From: Brenneria sp. hezel4-2-4
GTDB lineage: Bacteria > Pseudomonadota > Gammaproteobacteria > Enterobacterales > Enterobacteriaceae
Direction: 5' to 3'
Length of the DNA stretch: 64,000 nucleotides
Assembly: GCF_013155275.1 (NCBI RefSeq)
Contig: NZ_JABJXS010000001.1
Span: 434,001 to 498,000, forward strand
Positions 8,640-21,412 of this stretch are shown here, in pieces; positions within the stretch are counted from its first letter, which is position 1; the number at the start of each line of letters is the position of its first letter. A program made the translations under genes and the position numbers. The notes under the pieces were generated by a model that was given only the letters and a program-made list of their open reading frames with translations, did no database searches and was not told where the DNA came from.

Positions 8640-9470
8640 TTACCCCAGCGGCATGGTCATCGGATCCGGATACTGATAGTCAAATCCGAGTTCATTGCAA
8701 ATACGCTGACCATCAACGATACGGCCTGAAGCCGTATTTTCATCAGCGACAAACTGCGGCGGGGTTAATCCTAACTGACGAGCCTGCTCGGGATAATAAT
8801 CCTGTTTCGCCGGGTGCCCCGGCGCACAGAGATTATACAGATGCCCGCCGTGCGGGCGTTTTAATAATAGCTGGATGGCTTCCAGCACATCTTCCTGATG
8901 AACCAGATTCACGCCGCGAGCGCCGCCGGTCAGCCCGGTTTTCCCGGCCAGAAAACGACCGGGGTGACGATCGATACCCACCAGTCCGGCCAACCGCAGG
9001 ATATCCACCGAGGTATCCGGCAAATGTTGTAGCCACTGTTCGAGCGACACCAGTACCTTGCCGGCAATGGATACCGGTTGCAGCGGTGAGTTTTCCCGCA
9101 CGACGCCGGTGGTATTGCCATACACGGAGGTTGAACTGGTGAAGATAATCCGCGGTACTTTAAAAACCCGGGCGGTATTAACCAACTGTTGCACCGCCTG
9201 AGCATAATGCTCCCCGCCCTGCGCCGTACGGCTGGCGGGCAACGTGATAATCAGCACATCCACCTGCAATAAGGCGGTTAACTCGTCGGCATCACACATC
9301 AGCTCAGGCGTCAGTCTGAGCTGATAGCACTCGATGCCGCTCAGCCGGGCGGCTTCAACGCCGTCAATGGTGGTTTTACTGCCGACAACCTGATAGCCAT
9401 GACCATTCAGCGCCAACGCCAGCGGCATACCCAACCACCCCAGTCCGACAATCGCCACTTTCTTCATCAT
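8640..9470 (-). CDS. yeeZ: SDR/NAD(P)-binding sugar-epimerase-like protein YeeZ
   Basis: Extended-SDR-like protein of 276 residues and unknown substrate. The N-terminal glycine motif GLGWLG (residues 9-14) marks a Rossmann nucleotide-binding fold. TSSTSVYG near residue 118 resembles the catalytic Ser region of epimerases, but I see no clean YxxxK, so catalysis is doubtful. It lies upstream of and divergent from the histidine operon, the same neighbourhood as E. coli yeeZ. Two ATGs are adjacent (9470 and 9467), both served by GGGAGAG. Confidence 0.85.
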   Translation of the reverse strand: MMKKVAIVGLGWLGMPLALALNGHGYQVVGSKTTIDGVEAARLSGIECYQLRLTPELMCDADELTALLQVDVLIITLPASRTAQGGEHYAQAVQQLVNTARVFKVPRIIFTSSTSVYGNTTGVVRENSPLQPVSIAGKVLVSLEQWLQHLPDTSVDILRLAGLVGIDRHPGRFLAGKTGLTGGARGVNLVHQEDVLEAIQLLLKRPHGGHLYNLCAPGHPAKQDYYPEQARQLGLTPPQFVADENTASGRIVDGQRICNELGFDYQYPDPMTMPLG

Positions 9471-9637
9471 TCACTCTCCCGCACATCCGCCGCAATATTT
9501 ATCGGGTACTTACCGTCGATGACACCCTGCACGATCAATCATCCCGCATCCAGTAAAAAAGTGTTGCACAAATACCCGCACATGGTTTAGGTTATCCGAC
9601 AGGCAGTTACTCTATTGATACAACCAAGAGATAATTT

Positions 9638-9685
9638 ATGACAAGCGTTCTGTTTAACCACCATCATCACCATCACCCTGACTAG
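9638..9685 (+). CDS. hisL: his operon leader peptide
   Basis: A 15-residue leader, MTSVLFNHHHHHHPD, with six consecutive His codons ending in TAG. It is preceded by AAGAGATA. Ribosome stalling at the His codons when charged tRNA-His is scarce lets the antiterminator form. E. coli HisL, from memory, has seven consecutive His. The leader sits directly upstream of a textbook attenuator, so the call is firm despite its size. Confidence 0.96.
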   Translation: MTSVLFNHHHHHHPD

Positions 9686-9703
9686 TCTTTCAGGCGATTG
9701 GTG

Positions 9704-9779
9704 CTGGAAGACGTTCAGATCTTCCAGTGGCGCAGAACGAAAAGAGAGCCCTCGGAAGATCACTTCCGAGGGTTTTTTT
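9704..9779 (+). promoter_or_regulatory. his operon attenuator
   Basis: Two features are visible. CTGGAAGA (9704-9711) pairs with TCTTCCAG (9720-9727). The terminator hairpin CCCTCGGAAG / CTTCCGAGGG (9749-9758, 9763-9772) has an ATCA loop and seven T residues. The GGAAG and CTTCC segments are shared, so alternative pairing between the two hairpins is possible, as required for antitermination. Confidence 0.92.
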
Positions 9780-9904
9780 ATGGGCTGGCTTTCATGCCTC
9801 CCCCCTGCGGGCCGTTGCCAAGCAACGTTAAAAAAACGCTCCGCGGTTTTTTATAGCCCGATTTTTTTAGCATAGTATTTAATTTGACAGGTAATGAGGT
9901 TTCC

Positions 9905-10803
9905 ATGCTGGATAAAACACGTTTACGGATAGCAATGCAGAAGTCAGGCCGCCTGAGCGATGATTCACGCGAACTGCTGGCACGTTGCGGTATCAAAATC
10001 AATCTGCAACAACAGCGTCTTATCGCGTTTGCTGAAAACATGCCGATCGACATTCTGCGCGTTCGTGATGACGATATTCCGGGACTGGTGATGGATGGCG
10101 TCGTCGATCTGGGCATCATCGGTGAAAACGTGCTGGAAGAAGAGTTGCTCAACCGCCGCGCCCAGGGCGAAGACCCTCGCTACTTTACCTTACGCCGTCT
10201 GGACTTTGGCGGCTGCCGTTTGTCGCTGGCCATGCCGCTGGACGAAGAATATACCGGCCCGCAGTGTCTGCAAAGCAAACGCATCGCCACCTCCTATCCT
10301 CACCTGCTCAAACAATATCTCGATAAACAAGCCATTGATTTCAAATCCTGTCTGCTGAACGGTTCGGTTGAAGTCGCGCCTCGCGCCGGGTTGGCGGACG
10401 CGATCTGCGATCTGGTATCGACGGGCGCCACGCTGGAAGCGAACGGCCTGCGCGAAGTCGAAGTCATCTACCGCTCCAAGGCCTGCCTGATTCAACGCGA
10501 CGGTGAAATGTCCGCCGACAAACAACAGCTCATTGATAAATTGCTGACGCGTATGCAGGGCGTTATTCAGGCGCGTGAATCAAAATATATTATGTTGCAC
10601 GCGCCAAGCGAACGGCTGGAAGAAGTCGTCGCCCTGCTGCCTGGCGCGGAGCGCCCGACCATTCTGCCGCTGGCCGGCGACCAAAGCCGCGTCGCCATGC
10701 ATATGGTCAGCAGCGAAACCCTGTTCTGGGAAACCATGGAAAAACTCAAATCTCTCGGCGCCAGTTCCATTCTGGTATTGCCGATTGAGAAAATGATGGA
10801 GTA

Positions 10804-10804
<1 letters not shown>
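9905..10804 (+). CDS. hisG: ATP phosphoribosyltransferase
   Basis: First enzyme of histidine synthesis, condensing ATP with PRPP; feedback-inhibited by histidine. The 299-residue length equals the long-form (HisZ-independent) family. Visible signatures are the N-terminal [12 protein letters not shown], the PRPP-loop region [14 protein letters not shown], and a C-terminal ACT-like regulatory domain (about residues 225-299). ATG at 9905 follows TGAGG; an upstream in-frame ATG at 9884 lies too near the attenuator. Its stop overlaps the hisD start (TAATG). Confidence 0.97.
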
Positions 10805-13190
<2,386 letters not shown>

Positions 13191-13205
13191 TCTCAAGGAG
13201 CCAAT

Positions 13206-14273
13206 GTGGGCCAGAAATATCTCTTTATCGACCGTGACGGAACATTGATTGCTGAGCCGCCCGAGGATTTTCAGGTTGACCGGTTGGATAAGCTGGCGTT
13301 TGAGCCGGAGGTTATTCCCTCTCTGCTGGCATTGCAAAAAGCCGGATTCAAGCTGGTGATGATCACCAATCAGGACGGACTCGGCACCGCCAGCTTCCCG
13401 CAGGAAACGTTCGATCCGCCGCATAATCTTATGATGCAAATCTTTACCTCGCAGGGGATCCGCTTTGAACAGGTGCTGATTTGTCCGCATTTGCCGTCGG
13501 ACAACTGCGACTGCCGCAAACCCAAAACGGCGCTGGTGGAGGCCTTCCTACAAGGCAGCGTGATGGACAGCGCCAACAGCTATGTGATTGGCGACCGCGA
13601 AACCGACGTAACGCTGGCGCAAAACATGGGCATTACCGGCCTGCGTTATCAGCGTGAAGGCCTGAACTGGAGCGCCATCACCCACCAGCTCACCAAACGT
13701 AACCGCCACGCGCATGTCGAGCGAGTGACGCGCGAAACGGCCATTGACGTTAACGTCTGGCTGGATCAGGAAGGCGGCAGCAAGATCAACACCGGCGTCG
13801 GTTTTTTCGACCACATGCTGGATCAGATCGCCACTCACGGCGGTTTCCGCATGAACGTGGAAGTGAAAGGCGATCTGTATATCGACGACCACCACACGGT
13901 GGAAGATACCGGTCTGGCGCTGGGCGAAGCGCTCAGTAAAGCGTTGGGCGATAAACGCGGTATCGGCCGCTTTGGCTTCGTCCTGCCGATGGATGAATGC
14001 CTGGCGCGCTGCGCGCTGGATATCTCCGGGCGACCGCATCTGGAATACAAGGCCGAATTCAGCTACCAGCGGGTGGGCGATCTGAGTACGGAAATGGTCG
14101 AACATTTCTTCCGCTCGCTCTCCTATGCCATGGGCGTCACGCTACACTTGAAAACCAAAGGGCGTAACGACCATCACCGCGTCGAAAGCCTGTTTAAAGT
14201 CTTTGGCCGGGCGCTGCGTCAGGCCATTCGGGTTGAGGGCGATACGCTGCCGAGTTCAAAAGGGGTGTTGTGA
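13206..14273 (+). CDS. hisB: Bifunctional histidinol-phosphatase / imidazoleglycerol-phosphate dehydratase
   Basis: The N-terminal HAD domain (about 1-165) has the nucleophile motif DRDGTLI, an HxHxxxxC-type zinc loop ([14 protein letters not shown]) and [10 protein letters not shown]. The C-terminal IGPD domain (about 167-355) has the metal-binding motifs DHHTVEDT and NDHHRVES plus FFDHML. The start is GTG at 13206, placed by AAGGAG five bases upstream. An out-of-frame ATG begins two bases earlier and would give an unrelated peptide. Confidence 0.96.
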   Translation: MGQKYLFIDRDGTLIAEPPEDFQVDRLDKLAFEPEVIPSLLALQKAGFKLVMITNQDGLGTASFPQETFDPPHNLMMQIFTSQGIRFEQVLICPHLPSDNCDCRKPKTALVEAFLQGSVMDSANSYVIGDRETDVTLAQNMGITGLRYQREGLNWSAITHQLTKRNRHAHVERVTRETAIDVNVWLDQEGGSKINTGVGFFDHMLDQIATHGGFRMNVEVKGDLYIDDHHTVEDTGLALGEALSKALGDKRGIGRFGFVLPMDECLARCALDISGRPHLEYKAEFSYQRVGDLSTEMVEHFFRSLSYAMGVTLHLKTKGRNDHHRVESLFKVFGRALRQAIRVEGDTLPSSKGVL

Positions 14274-14863
14274 TGAAGGTTGTCATTCTGGATACCGGCT
14301 GCGCCAACCTGTCCTCCGTTGACTATGCGGTGCGGCGTTTAGGCTATCAGCCGGTGGTCAGCCGGGAAGCCGATGTGGTGCTGCATGCCGACAAACTGTT
14401 TTTACCCGGCGTCGGTACGGCGCAGGCGGCCATGAACCAGTTGGCCGAACGCGATCTGATCGATCTGATCAAAGCCTGTACCCAGCCGGTGTTGGGCATT
14501 TGTCTCGGCATGCAGTTGCTGGGTACATCCAGCGACGAAAACGGCGGCATTGCCACGCTCGGCATTATTGATACGCCGGTCAAACGCATGACGGATCACG
14601 GTTTGCCGCTGCCCCACATGGGCTGGAACCAGCTCGTTCCGCAGGCCGGGCACCGACTGTTCCGCGATATTGACGAAGACGCCTACTTCTACTTTGTCCA
14701 CGGCTACGCCATGCCGGTCTGCCCGCATACCATTGCGCAGGCAAACTACGGCGAGCCTTTCACCGCCGCGGTGGAGAAAGATAATTTCTTTGGCGTGCAG
14801 TTTCACCCCGAGCGTTCCGGCGCGGCCGGCGCCCAACTGCTGAAAAACTTTCTGGAGATGTAA
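14273..14863 (+). CDS. hisH: Imidazole glycerol phosphate synthase, glutaminase subunit
   Basis: Class I glutamine amidotransferase that supplies ammonia to HisF. Nucleophile Cys lies in [10 protein letters not shown] (near residue 77), and the His-Glu pair in [11 protein letters not shown]. 196 residues. Start is ATG at 14273 overlapping the hisB TGA, with AGGGG seven bases upstream. Confidence 0.96.
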   Translation: MKVVILDTGCANLSSVDYAVRRLGYQPVVSREADVVLHADKLFLPGVGTAQAAMNQLAERDLIDLIKACTQPVLGICLGMQLLGTSSDENGGIATLGIIDTPVKRMTDHGLPLPHMGWNQLVPQAGHRLFRDIDEDAYFYFVHGYAMPVCPHTIAQANYGEPFTAAVEKDNFFGVQFHPERSGAAGAQLLKNFLEM

Positions 14864-16358
<1,495 letters not shown>

Positions 16359-16365
<7 letters not shown>

Positions 16366-16988
16366 GCGAACAGCGTATTTTAAACGACGAACAAAGAAAC
16401 CAACTCGATTGGGAAAAAACTGACGGCCTGCTGCCGGTTATAGTGCAGCATGCGGTTTCCGGTGAAGTCCTGATGTTGGGCTATATGAATCAGGATGCGC
16501 TGAAAGCGACGGAAAGCAGTGGCAAAGTGACGTTTTTTTCCCGTACCAAACAGCGTTTGTGGACCAAGGGAGAATCTTCCGGCAACTTTCTCCACGTGGC
16601 GTCAATTACGCCGGATTGCGATAACGACACGCTGTTGGTTCTGGCGAATCCCATTGGACCGACCTGCCATCGGGGCAGCAGCAGTTGCTTCTCTCCCGCC
16701 GCCAGCGAGTGGCAATTCCTGTATGAACTGGAACGGTTGCTCGGCGAGCGTAAGAGCGCCGATCCGGCCAGCTCTTATACCGCCCGCTTATATGCCAGCG
16801 GCACCAAGCGCATTGCGCAGAAAGTGGGCGAAGAGGGTCTGGAAACCGCGTTGGCCGCCACCGTTCACGATCGGGAGGAGTTGACCAACGAAGCGGCGGA
16901 CTTAATGTATCATCTGCTGGTGTTGCTACAGGATCAGGATTTGGATCTTGCCACTATCATTAACCGTTTACGCGAACGGCACCAATAA
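16359..16988 (+). CDS. hisI: Phosphoribosyl-AMP cyclohydrolase / phosphoribosyl-ATP pyrophosphatase
   Basis: Fusion of the third- and second-step activities (HisIE). The N-terminal cyclohydrolase has [10 protein letters not shown] and the metal Asp/Cys set PDCDNDTLL plus [12 protein letters not shown]. The C-terminal pyrophosphohydrolase has [13 protein letters not shown] and [17 protein letters not shown] start overlaps the hisF stop by seven bases. The N-terminus ([20 protein letters not shown]) is about six residues longer than my recollection of E. coli HisI. Last gene of the operon. Confidence 0.96.
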
Positions 16989-16996
16989 TCATCGCT

Positions 16997-17026
16997 CGGG
17001 CATTCCTGTCAGCGGGATGCCCGGTT
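16997..17026 (+). terminator. Terminator of the his operon
   Basis: CGGGCATTCC pairs with GGGATGCCCG (one T-G wobble) around a 7-base loop, followed by TTT. It comes eight bases after the hisI stop. Weak T-run, so efficiency is uncertain. Confidence 0.62.
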
Positions 17027-17092
17027 TAACCTCGATCGACCGCTGATTACAGCCTGTTCGTCTCTTCTTCTGAGACTCTCACTGCACCATTT

Positions 17093-17129
17093 TCGTACAA
17101 ATCGATAGCCAAAACGGTGCATTGCACCA
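17093..17129 (+). promoter_or_regulatory. Candidate NtrC enhancer sites
   Basis: TGCACC-ATTTT-CGTACA (17093-17109) matches the NtrC site form TGCACY-N5-GGTGCA in 10 of 12 positions. A second TGCACCA starts exactly 30 bases later (17123) and overlaps the 13-base palindrome GGTGCATTGCACC (17116-17128). Same-face spacing and a distance of about 120-145 bases from the predicted start resemble glnA-type enhancers. Confidence 0.55.
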
Positions 17130-17188
17130 CGCCTTTGTGACCATGCCTCTACCTCTTATGCGGGCATGAAATCGGCATTCTCATTATT

Positions 17189-17201
17189 AATCAACTGATA
17201 A
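17189..17201 (+). promoter_or_regulatory. Candidate IHF site between enhancer and promoter
   Basis: AATCAACTGATAA fits the IHF consensus WATCAANNNNTTR in 8 of 9 specified positions. Its location midway between the NtrC-like sites and the -24/-12 element is the usual place for an IHF bend. Confidence 0.5.
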
Positions 17202-17219
17202 TCATCGCGGCAATATCAC

Positions 17220-17235
17220 TGGCACAAAATATGCT
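17220..17235 (+). promoter_or_regulatory. Candidate sigma-54 (RpoN) promoter
   Basis: TGGCACAAAATATGCT has GG and GC doublets at the exact -24/-12 separation and matches TGGCACGNNNNTTGCW in all specified positions but two. The start would be near 17246, about 22 bases before the regulator gene. Confidence 0.65.
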
Positions 17236-17249
17236 TAGTTCTATAAATA

Positions 17250-17262
17250 GGAACCAGGTTCC
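17250..17262. promoter_or_regulatory. Palindromic operator in front of the IclR-type gene
   Basis: GGAACC-A-GGTTCC is a perfect palindrome just downstream of the predicted sigma-54 start and 5 bases before the regulator ATG. Its shape resembles IclR-family operators (palindromes with GGAA/TTCC arms). An autoregulatory site is likely but inferred. Confidence 0.55.
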
Positions 17263-17267
17263 ATTTT

Positions 17268-18032
17268 ATGAGACTTTGTATGAGCATATTAAATACCACG
17301 GCGGCCATTCTGAACTTAATGAGTCAGCTAAAACGCGGTATTACCGCCGGCGATATCATTACCCATTTGCAGTTGCCCAAAAGCACCACCTCCAGAGTGC
17401 TGAAGCAACTTTGCGAAACCGGATTTCTAAGCAAGGATACCCATAGCGCCACCTATCACCCGGCATTAATGCTGCTGGAAGTGGCTTATCTGGCGCATCG
17501 CACCTCGTCGCTTACCGACGACATTGAAAAGGCGCTACGCGCTTTATGTCACGCTACCGGCCATACGGGTTATCTTTCGGTATTGGATGGGGCGGATATT
17601 CTGGTGTTGCGGGTGATCCCCGGACGCCATGCGTTGCAGGTCATGACCTATCCGGGAACCCGTTCCCCCTGCTGGGCGACATCGACCGGTCGTTCCCTGC
17701 TCTCACGCTTTACCCCTGAGCAGTTGCATTCCTATTTCGACGACACGCTATCACCCGAGAGCAAAACGCAGATCGCATTCGAACGGCTGGAGGAACAGCT
17801 CCAGACGGTCAGGGAACAACGCTGGTCTTCCGCTATCAACGAAGCCGTTTCCGGCACCGCTTCGATCAGTTGTTCGGTAAAAAATCCGCAAAGCGGCGAA
17901 GCCATCGCTTTTTGTCTGACATTCCCGGCCAGCATGGCGAATGAACAGGAAATACAGCATCTGGCAAGGCAGCTTGGCAACGCCGCCATGTCAATCGGCA
18001 AGAAATACGGCGATCCGTACTGGTTACGGTGA
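17268..18032 (+). CDS. IclR-family transcriptional regulator
   Basis: DNA-binding regulator of about 254 residues. The winged helix-turn-helix is at about residues 10-65 (GDIITHLQLPKSTTSRVLKQL is the recognition region). The effector-binding GAF-like domain fills residues 85-250, with GYLSVLDGADILVLRV and WATSTGRSLLS in family-typical places. The start is ATG 17268 or 17280; neither has a strong ribosome site. It is the first gene of a co-directional run and probably governs the transporter and enzymes downstream; the effector may be the imported compound. Confidence 0.86.
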   Translation: MRLCMSILNTTAAILNLMSQLKRGITAGDIITHLQLPKSTTSRVLKQLCETGFLSKDTHSATYHPALMLLEVAYLAHRTSSLTDDIEKALRALCHATGHTGYLSVLDGADILVLRVIPGRHALQVMTYPGTRSPCWATSTGRSLLSRFTPEQLHSYFDDTLSPESKTQIAFERLEEQLQTVREQRWSSAINEAVSGTASISCSVKNPQSGEAIAFCLTFPASMANEQEIQHLARQLGNAAMSIGKKYGDPYWLR

Positions 18033-18085
18033 GTCCGTAAATTAAAAAAACAAGCATCTTCTTTTAACATCAGGAGTGGTATTAC

Positions 18086-19720
18086 ATGTCAGATCATTCA
18101 TCCCTCCACCAGACGAATCATCCGGGGAAAGAGAAAAAACCGCATCACGCAAGCTTTAATCCGCTGACGTTGGTATTTCTGGTCATCCTGAGTCTGTTTG
18201 GCGCGGTTATCGGCATTCAACTATTGACGACCTTGGGCGTCACGCCCAACACCTCAATTATCGGCGCATTGATCGCGATGATTATTGCCCGTGTTCCACT
18301 ACAGCTGTTACGCCGCTTCCGCTCGATCCACGTGCAAAATCTGGCGCAGACGGCCATTTCCTCAGCTACCTTTGGCGCGGCCAACAGTCTGTTGCTGCCT
18401 ATCAGCGTGTTATGGCTGTTTGGCCGGCCCGATCTGGTCGTACCGGTATTTATCGGCGTCTCTCTGGCCATGTTGCTGGACGCTTTTCTGCTTTACCGGA
18501 TGTTCAATACTTCCGTGTTTCCGGCGACCGGGACATGGCCGCCGGGGGTAGCGGCCGCAGAGTCGATCAAGGCCGGCGATCGGGGGGGCAGCCAGGCGGC
18601 GATCCTCAGCGCCGGGGTGGCTATCGGCGCCATCGGTTCCTGGTTCAAGTTGCCGATGGCCGCATTGGGTACGGCGTTCATCGGTAATATCTGGGCGCTT
18701 ACCATGTTTGGTATCGGTCTATTATTACGCGGCTACAGCCAGCCCATTTTGGGCATTGATATTAATAAAAATTACATTCCGCACGGCATGATGATCGGCG
18801 CCGGCCTCGTCGCGCTTGTTCAGGTGGTTATGCTAATCCGCGGTAAAAAAACCACCCAGACAGTGCTGTCGGCCGCAGCACTGAAAGCCGCCAATGACGA
18901 CCGCCGGCATATTCTCAGCGCACTCCGCATGGGCGCCATCGGCTATATTGTGCTGGCGATGCTGATTGCGGCGGGCACCGGGCTTTATAGCGAAATGTCC
19001 ATCGTCATGTTGCTGGCGTTTATTCTCTATGCCGCTTTTGCCGCTTTTATCCACGAATTGATTGTCGGACTGGCGGCCATGCACTCCGGCTGGTTCCCCG
19101 CATTTGCCGTCGCCTTGATCACCTTGATTATCGGTATGATGATCGGTTTTCCATTGCTGGCGTTGGCCGTACTGTGCGCCTTTTCCGTCGCCACCGGTCC
19201 CGCTTTTGCCGATATGGGTTATGACCTGAAGGCCGGGTTTATCTTGCGGGACAACGGCGCCGATCCCGCTTTTGAATTGGAAGGACGTCGCCAGCAGCTA
19301 TTTGCCGCCATGATCGCCTTTATCATCGCCATCCCGGTGGTTTATTTCTCCTATCAAAGTTATTTCCAGAATAATTTGGTTCCTCCCGTCGCTAAAGTGT
19401 ATGTCGCAACCATTCAGGCCGGCGTGTCGATGGATATCGCTAAATCCCTGATGATCTGGGCGGTGCCGGGCGCATTGATCCAATGGCTGGGCGGTTCAAA
19501 ACGTCAACTGGGCGTTCTGCTGGCGACCGGTCTGCTGATCACCAATCCCTTGGCCGGCTGGGCGGTATTGCTGGGGATTACGCTACGCCTGCTGGTCATA
19601 AAAGTCGGCGGAGAAGAAATGCGTAACCGGATGGAAGTTTTTGCCGCCGGACTGATTGCCGGAGATGCCATCTTTAATTTCTTTAACTCGATTCTCGCCA
19701 GCAAGATCGGCGGAAAATAA
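18086..19720 (+). CDS. OPT-family oligopeptide transporter
   Basis: Polytopic membrane protein of 544 residues with at least twelve hydrophobic segments. Sequence style and the motif GINKNYIPHGMMIGAG-like block (seen here as GIDINKNYIPHGMMIGAG) and FPATGTWPPGVAAAESI belong to the OPT (oligopeptide/YSL) superfamily, proton-coupled importers of small peptides or metal-chelator complexes. The cytosolic N-terminus is His/Lys-rich (about residues 1-27). GGAG lies nine bases before the ATG. Fifty-three bases separate it from the regulator gene. The neighbouring dipeptidase and racemase suggest a small peptide or amino-acid conjugate as cargo, rather than a metal chelate. Confidence 0.85.
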   Translation: MSDHSSLHQTNHPGKEKKPHHASFNPLTLVFLVILSLFGAVIGIQLLTTLGVTPNTSIIGALIAMIIARVPLQLLRRFRSIHVQNLAQTAISSATFGAANSLLLPISVLWLFGRPDLVVPVFIGVSLAMLLDAFLLYRMFNTSVFPATGTWPPGVAAAESIKAGDRGGSQAAILSAGVAIGAIGSWFKLPMAALGTAFIGNIWALTMFGIGLLLRGYSQPILGIDINKNYIPHGMMIGAGLVALVQVVMLIRGKKTTQTVLSAAALKAANDDRRHILSALRMGAIGYIVLAMLIAAGTGLYSEMSIVMLLAFILYAAFAAFIHELIVGLAAMHSGWFPAFAVALITLIIGMMIGFPLLALAVLCAFSVATGPAFADMGYDLKAGFILRDNGADPAFELEGRRQQLFAAMIAFIIAIPVVYFSYQSYFQNNLVPPVAKVYVATIQAGVSMDIAKSLMIWAVPGALIQWLGGSKRQLGVLLATGLLITNPLAGWAVLLGITLRLLVIKVGGEEMRNRMEVFAAGLIAGDAIFNFFNSILASKIGGK

Positions 19721-19780
19721 CGCTAATAAACTATTTTTGTACGCAACGAATGTCACATCATCTAACCATGAGAGAGTAAA

Positions 19781-20710
19781 ATGAGCCTGTTACAAACCTT
19801 ACACGTATTCGAAGCGCTTGATAGCGCCGCCGCCAGCGGAAAAACCGTGGTTGAGCTGCTGTCCGCCTATCCCGATGTCAATGTCAGCGTGACGGAATTC
19901 AAGGGCGATAAAGGAAAAACGGACTTTGTTAAAATCGTTATTCCCGGCAACGCCGGCAAACACGCCGGCGGCCAGGCTCCGACGCTGGGTATTGTTGGAC
20001 GTTTAGGCGGCATTGGCGCCCGACCGGAGCGCATCGGGCTGGTTTCCGATGGCGATGGCGCCGTCGCCGCCATCGCCGCCGCGTTAAAGCTGGCGCATAT
20101 GCAAACACAGGGAGACACGCTGCCGGGCGATGTGATTATCACCACCCATATCTGCCCGGACGCACCAACCCGGCCGCACGAACCGGTGGACTTTATGGAC
20201 TCTCCGGTCGATACCGAAGATATGAACGAACAGGAAGTCATGCCGGAAATGGATGCGGTGCTGTCTATTGATACCACAAAAGGCAACCGTATCATCAACC
20301 ACAAGGGATTTGCCATTTCACCCACCGTGAAACAGGGTTACATTCTGCGCGTAGCCGATGATTTGCTGCGCATTATGGAAATGACCAGCGGCAAACTTCC
20401 GGTCACGTTCCCGATCACCACCCAGGATATCACCCCGTACGGCAATGGCGTGTTTCATCTGAACAGCATTCTGCAACCCTCCATTGCGACTTCAGCTCCG
20501 GTGGTCGGCGTGGCGATCACCGCTGAAAGCGCGGTGCCTGGCTGCGGAACCGGCGCCAGCCATGAGGTGGATATCGCCGCCGCCGCCAAATTCGTGGTCG
20601 AAGTGGCTAAAGAGTTTACCCGCAATACCTGCCGCTTCTTCGATCGGGACGAATACGATCGCCTGATTGAACTCTACGGTTCGCTGGCCCACTTGCAAAA
20701 ACGCCAATAA
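19781..20710 (+). CDS. DUF1177 family protein
   Basis: 309 residues, predicted soluble and cytosolic, no signal peptide. The family has no established function to my knowledge. Features include a Gly-rich stretch (VGRLGGIGARPERIGLVSDG, about 69-88), an acid/His-rich loop THICPDAPTRPHEP (about 124-137) and TEDMNEQEVMPEMDAV. The pattern of Asp, Glu and His in these loops is compatible with a metal-dependent hydrolase, loosely like aminopeptidases of the M28/M42 kind, but this is speculation. GAGAGAG precedes the ATG. Its stop lies 11 bases before the AroM-like start, so the two are likely cotranslated. Confidence 0.8.
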   Translation: MSLLQTLHVFEALDSAAASGKTVVELLSAYPDVNVSVTEFKGDKGKTDFVKIVIPGNAGKHAGGQAPTLGIVGRLGGIGARPERIGLVSDGDGAVAAIAAALKLAHMQTQGDTLPGDVIITTHICPDAPTRPHEPVDFMDSPVDTEDMNEQEVMPEMDAVLSIDTTKGNRIINHKGFAISPTVKQGYILRVADDLLRIMEMTSGKLPVTFPITTQDITPYGNGVFHLNSILQPSIATSAPVVGVAITAESAVPGCGTGASHEVDIAAAAKFVVEVAKEFTRNTCRFFDRDEYDRLIELYGSLAHLQKRQ

Positions 20711-20721
20711 TGGAGATGTCG

Positions 20722-21396
20722 ATGCCTCTGCTCGGTACATTGACCATCGGTCAGGCGCCTCGCGCCGATATTACCCCCATACTGGCGTCACACCTGCCGG
20801 CGGGAACGCGCTGCATTCATGCCGGGGTTCTGGACGGTTTGGATAAAACGGCCATTGAGCGGCAATTCGCTCCGCAGCCGGACGATGCGCTGTTAACCAG
20901 CCGTTTGCTGGACGGCAGCGCGGTTATTTTAGGCAAAGCGGCGGTACATCAAGCGATCCAACAAAAGCTGCATTACCTCGAGCAACAGGGGTGTTCACTG
21001 ATTCTCTTGCTGTGCACCGGCGAGTTTCATGGTCTTTCCTGCCAGCAGGCATGGCTGGTTGAACCCGACCAGGTGGTTCCTCCCGTTGCCGCCACGCTGA
21101 TCGGTGAGCGTCAGGCCGGCATCCTCGTGCCGCTGGCGAAACAGATCGCCAGCGAAGGGCAAAAATGGGGCGATATGCGCCATCCGCCGGTTTATGCGAC
21201 GGTTTCGCCTTACGACGGCAGCCGGGATGAGTTGATACAGGCAGCGCTCGCCTTAAAAGACCAGCAGGCAGAAGTCATCATTATGGATTGTATGGGTTAT
21301 ACCGAGTGGCACCGACAGCAGGTTCGTCAAGCGACCGGTTTGCCGGTGTTGCTTTCCAACGCGCTGATAGCCCGCCTGATCGCCGGGCTACTTTAA
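20722..21396 (+). CDS. AroM-like protein (Asp/Glu racemase fold) with cysteine pair
   Basis: 224 residues with TIGQAPR at the N-terminus and the AroM ending [11 protein letters not shown]. AroM in E. coli has no proven activity. Here Cys98 (LLLCTGE) and Cys190 (MDCMGY) stand where Asp/Glu racemases carry their two catalytic thiols. E. coli AroM, from memory, keeps only the second. This copy could therefore be a working racemase or isomerase. Start ATG 20722 is chosen because GGAG lies six bases upstream; ATGs at 20710 and 20716 are in frame. It is clearly paired with the dipeptidase gene 16 bases downstream. Confidence 0.8.
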   Translation: MPLLGTLTIGQAPRADITPILASHLPAGTRCIHAGVLDGLDKTAIERQFAPQPDDALLTSRLLDGSAVILGKAAVHQAIQQKLHYLEQQGCSLILLLCTGEFHGLSCQQAWLVEPDQVVPPVAATLIGERQAGILVPLAKQIASEGQKWGDMRHPPVYATVSPYDGSRDELIQAALALKDQQAEVIIMDCMGYTEWHRQQVRQATGLPVLLSNALIARLIAGLL

Positions 21397-21412
21397 CCAC
21401 AAGGAATACCTT

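Noticed and set aside
9659-9676. Run of six His codons resembling an artificial tag
   Set aside because: It lies in the histidine leader peptide followed by an attenuator, where His codons are expected.
13204-13206. ATG two bases before the hisB GTG
   Set aside because: Its frame gives an unrelated short peptide; the AAGGAG spacing and HisB homology fit the GTG.
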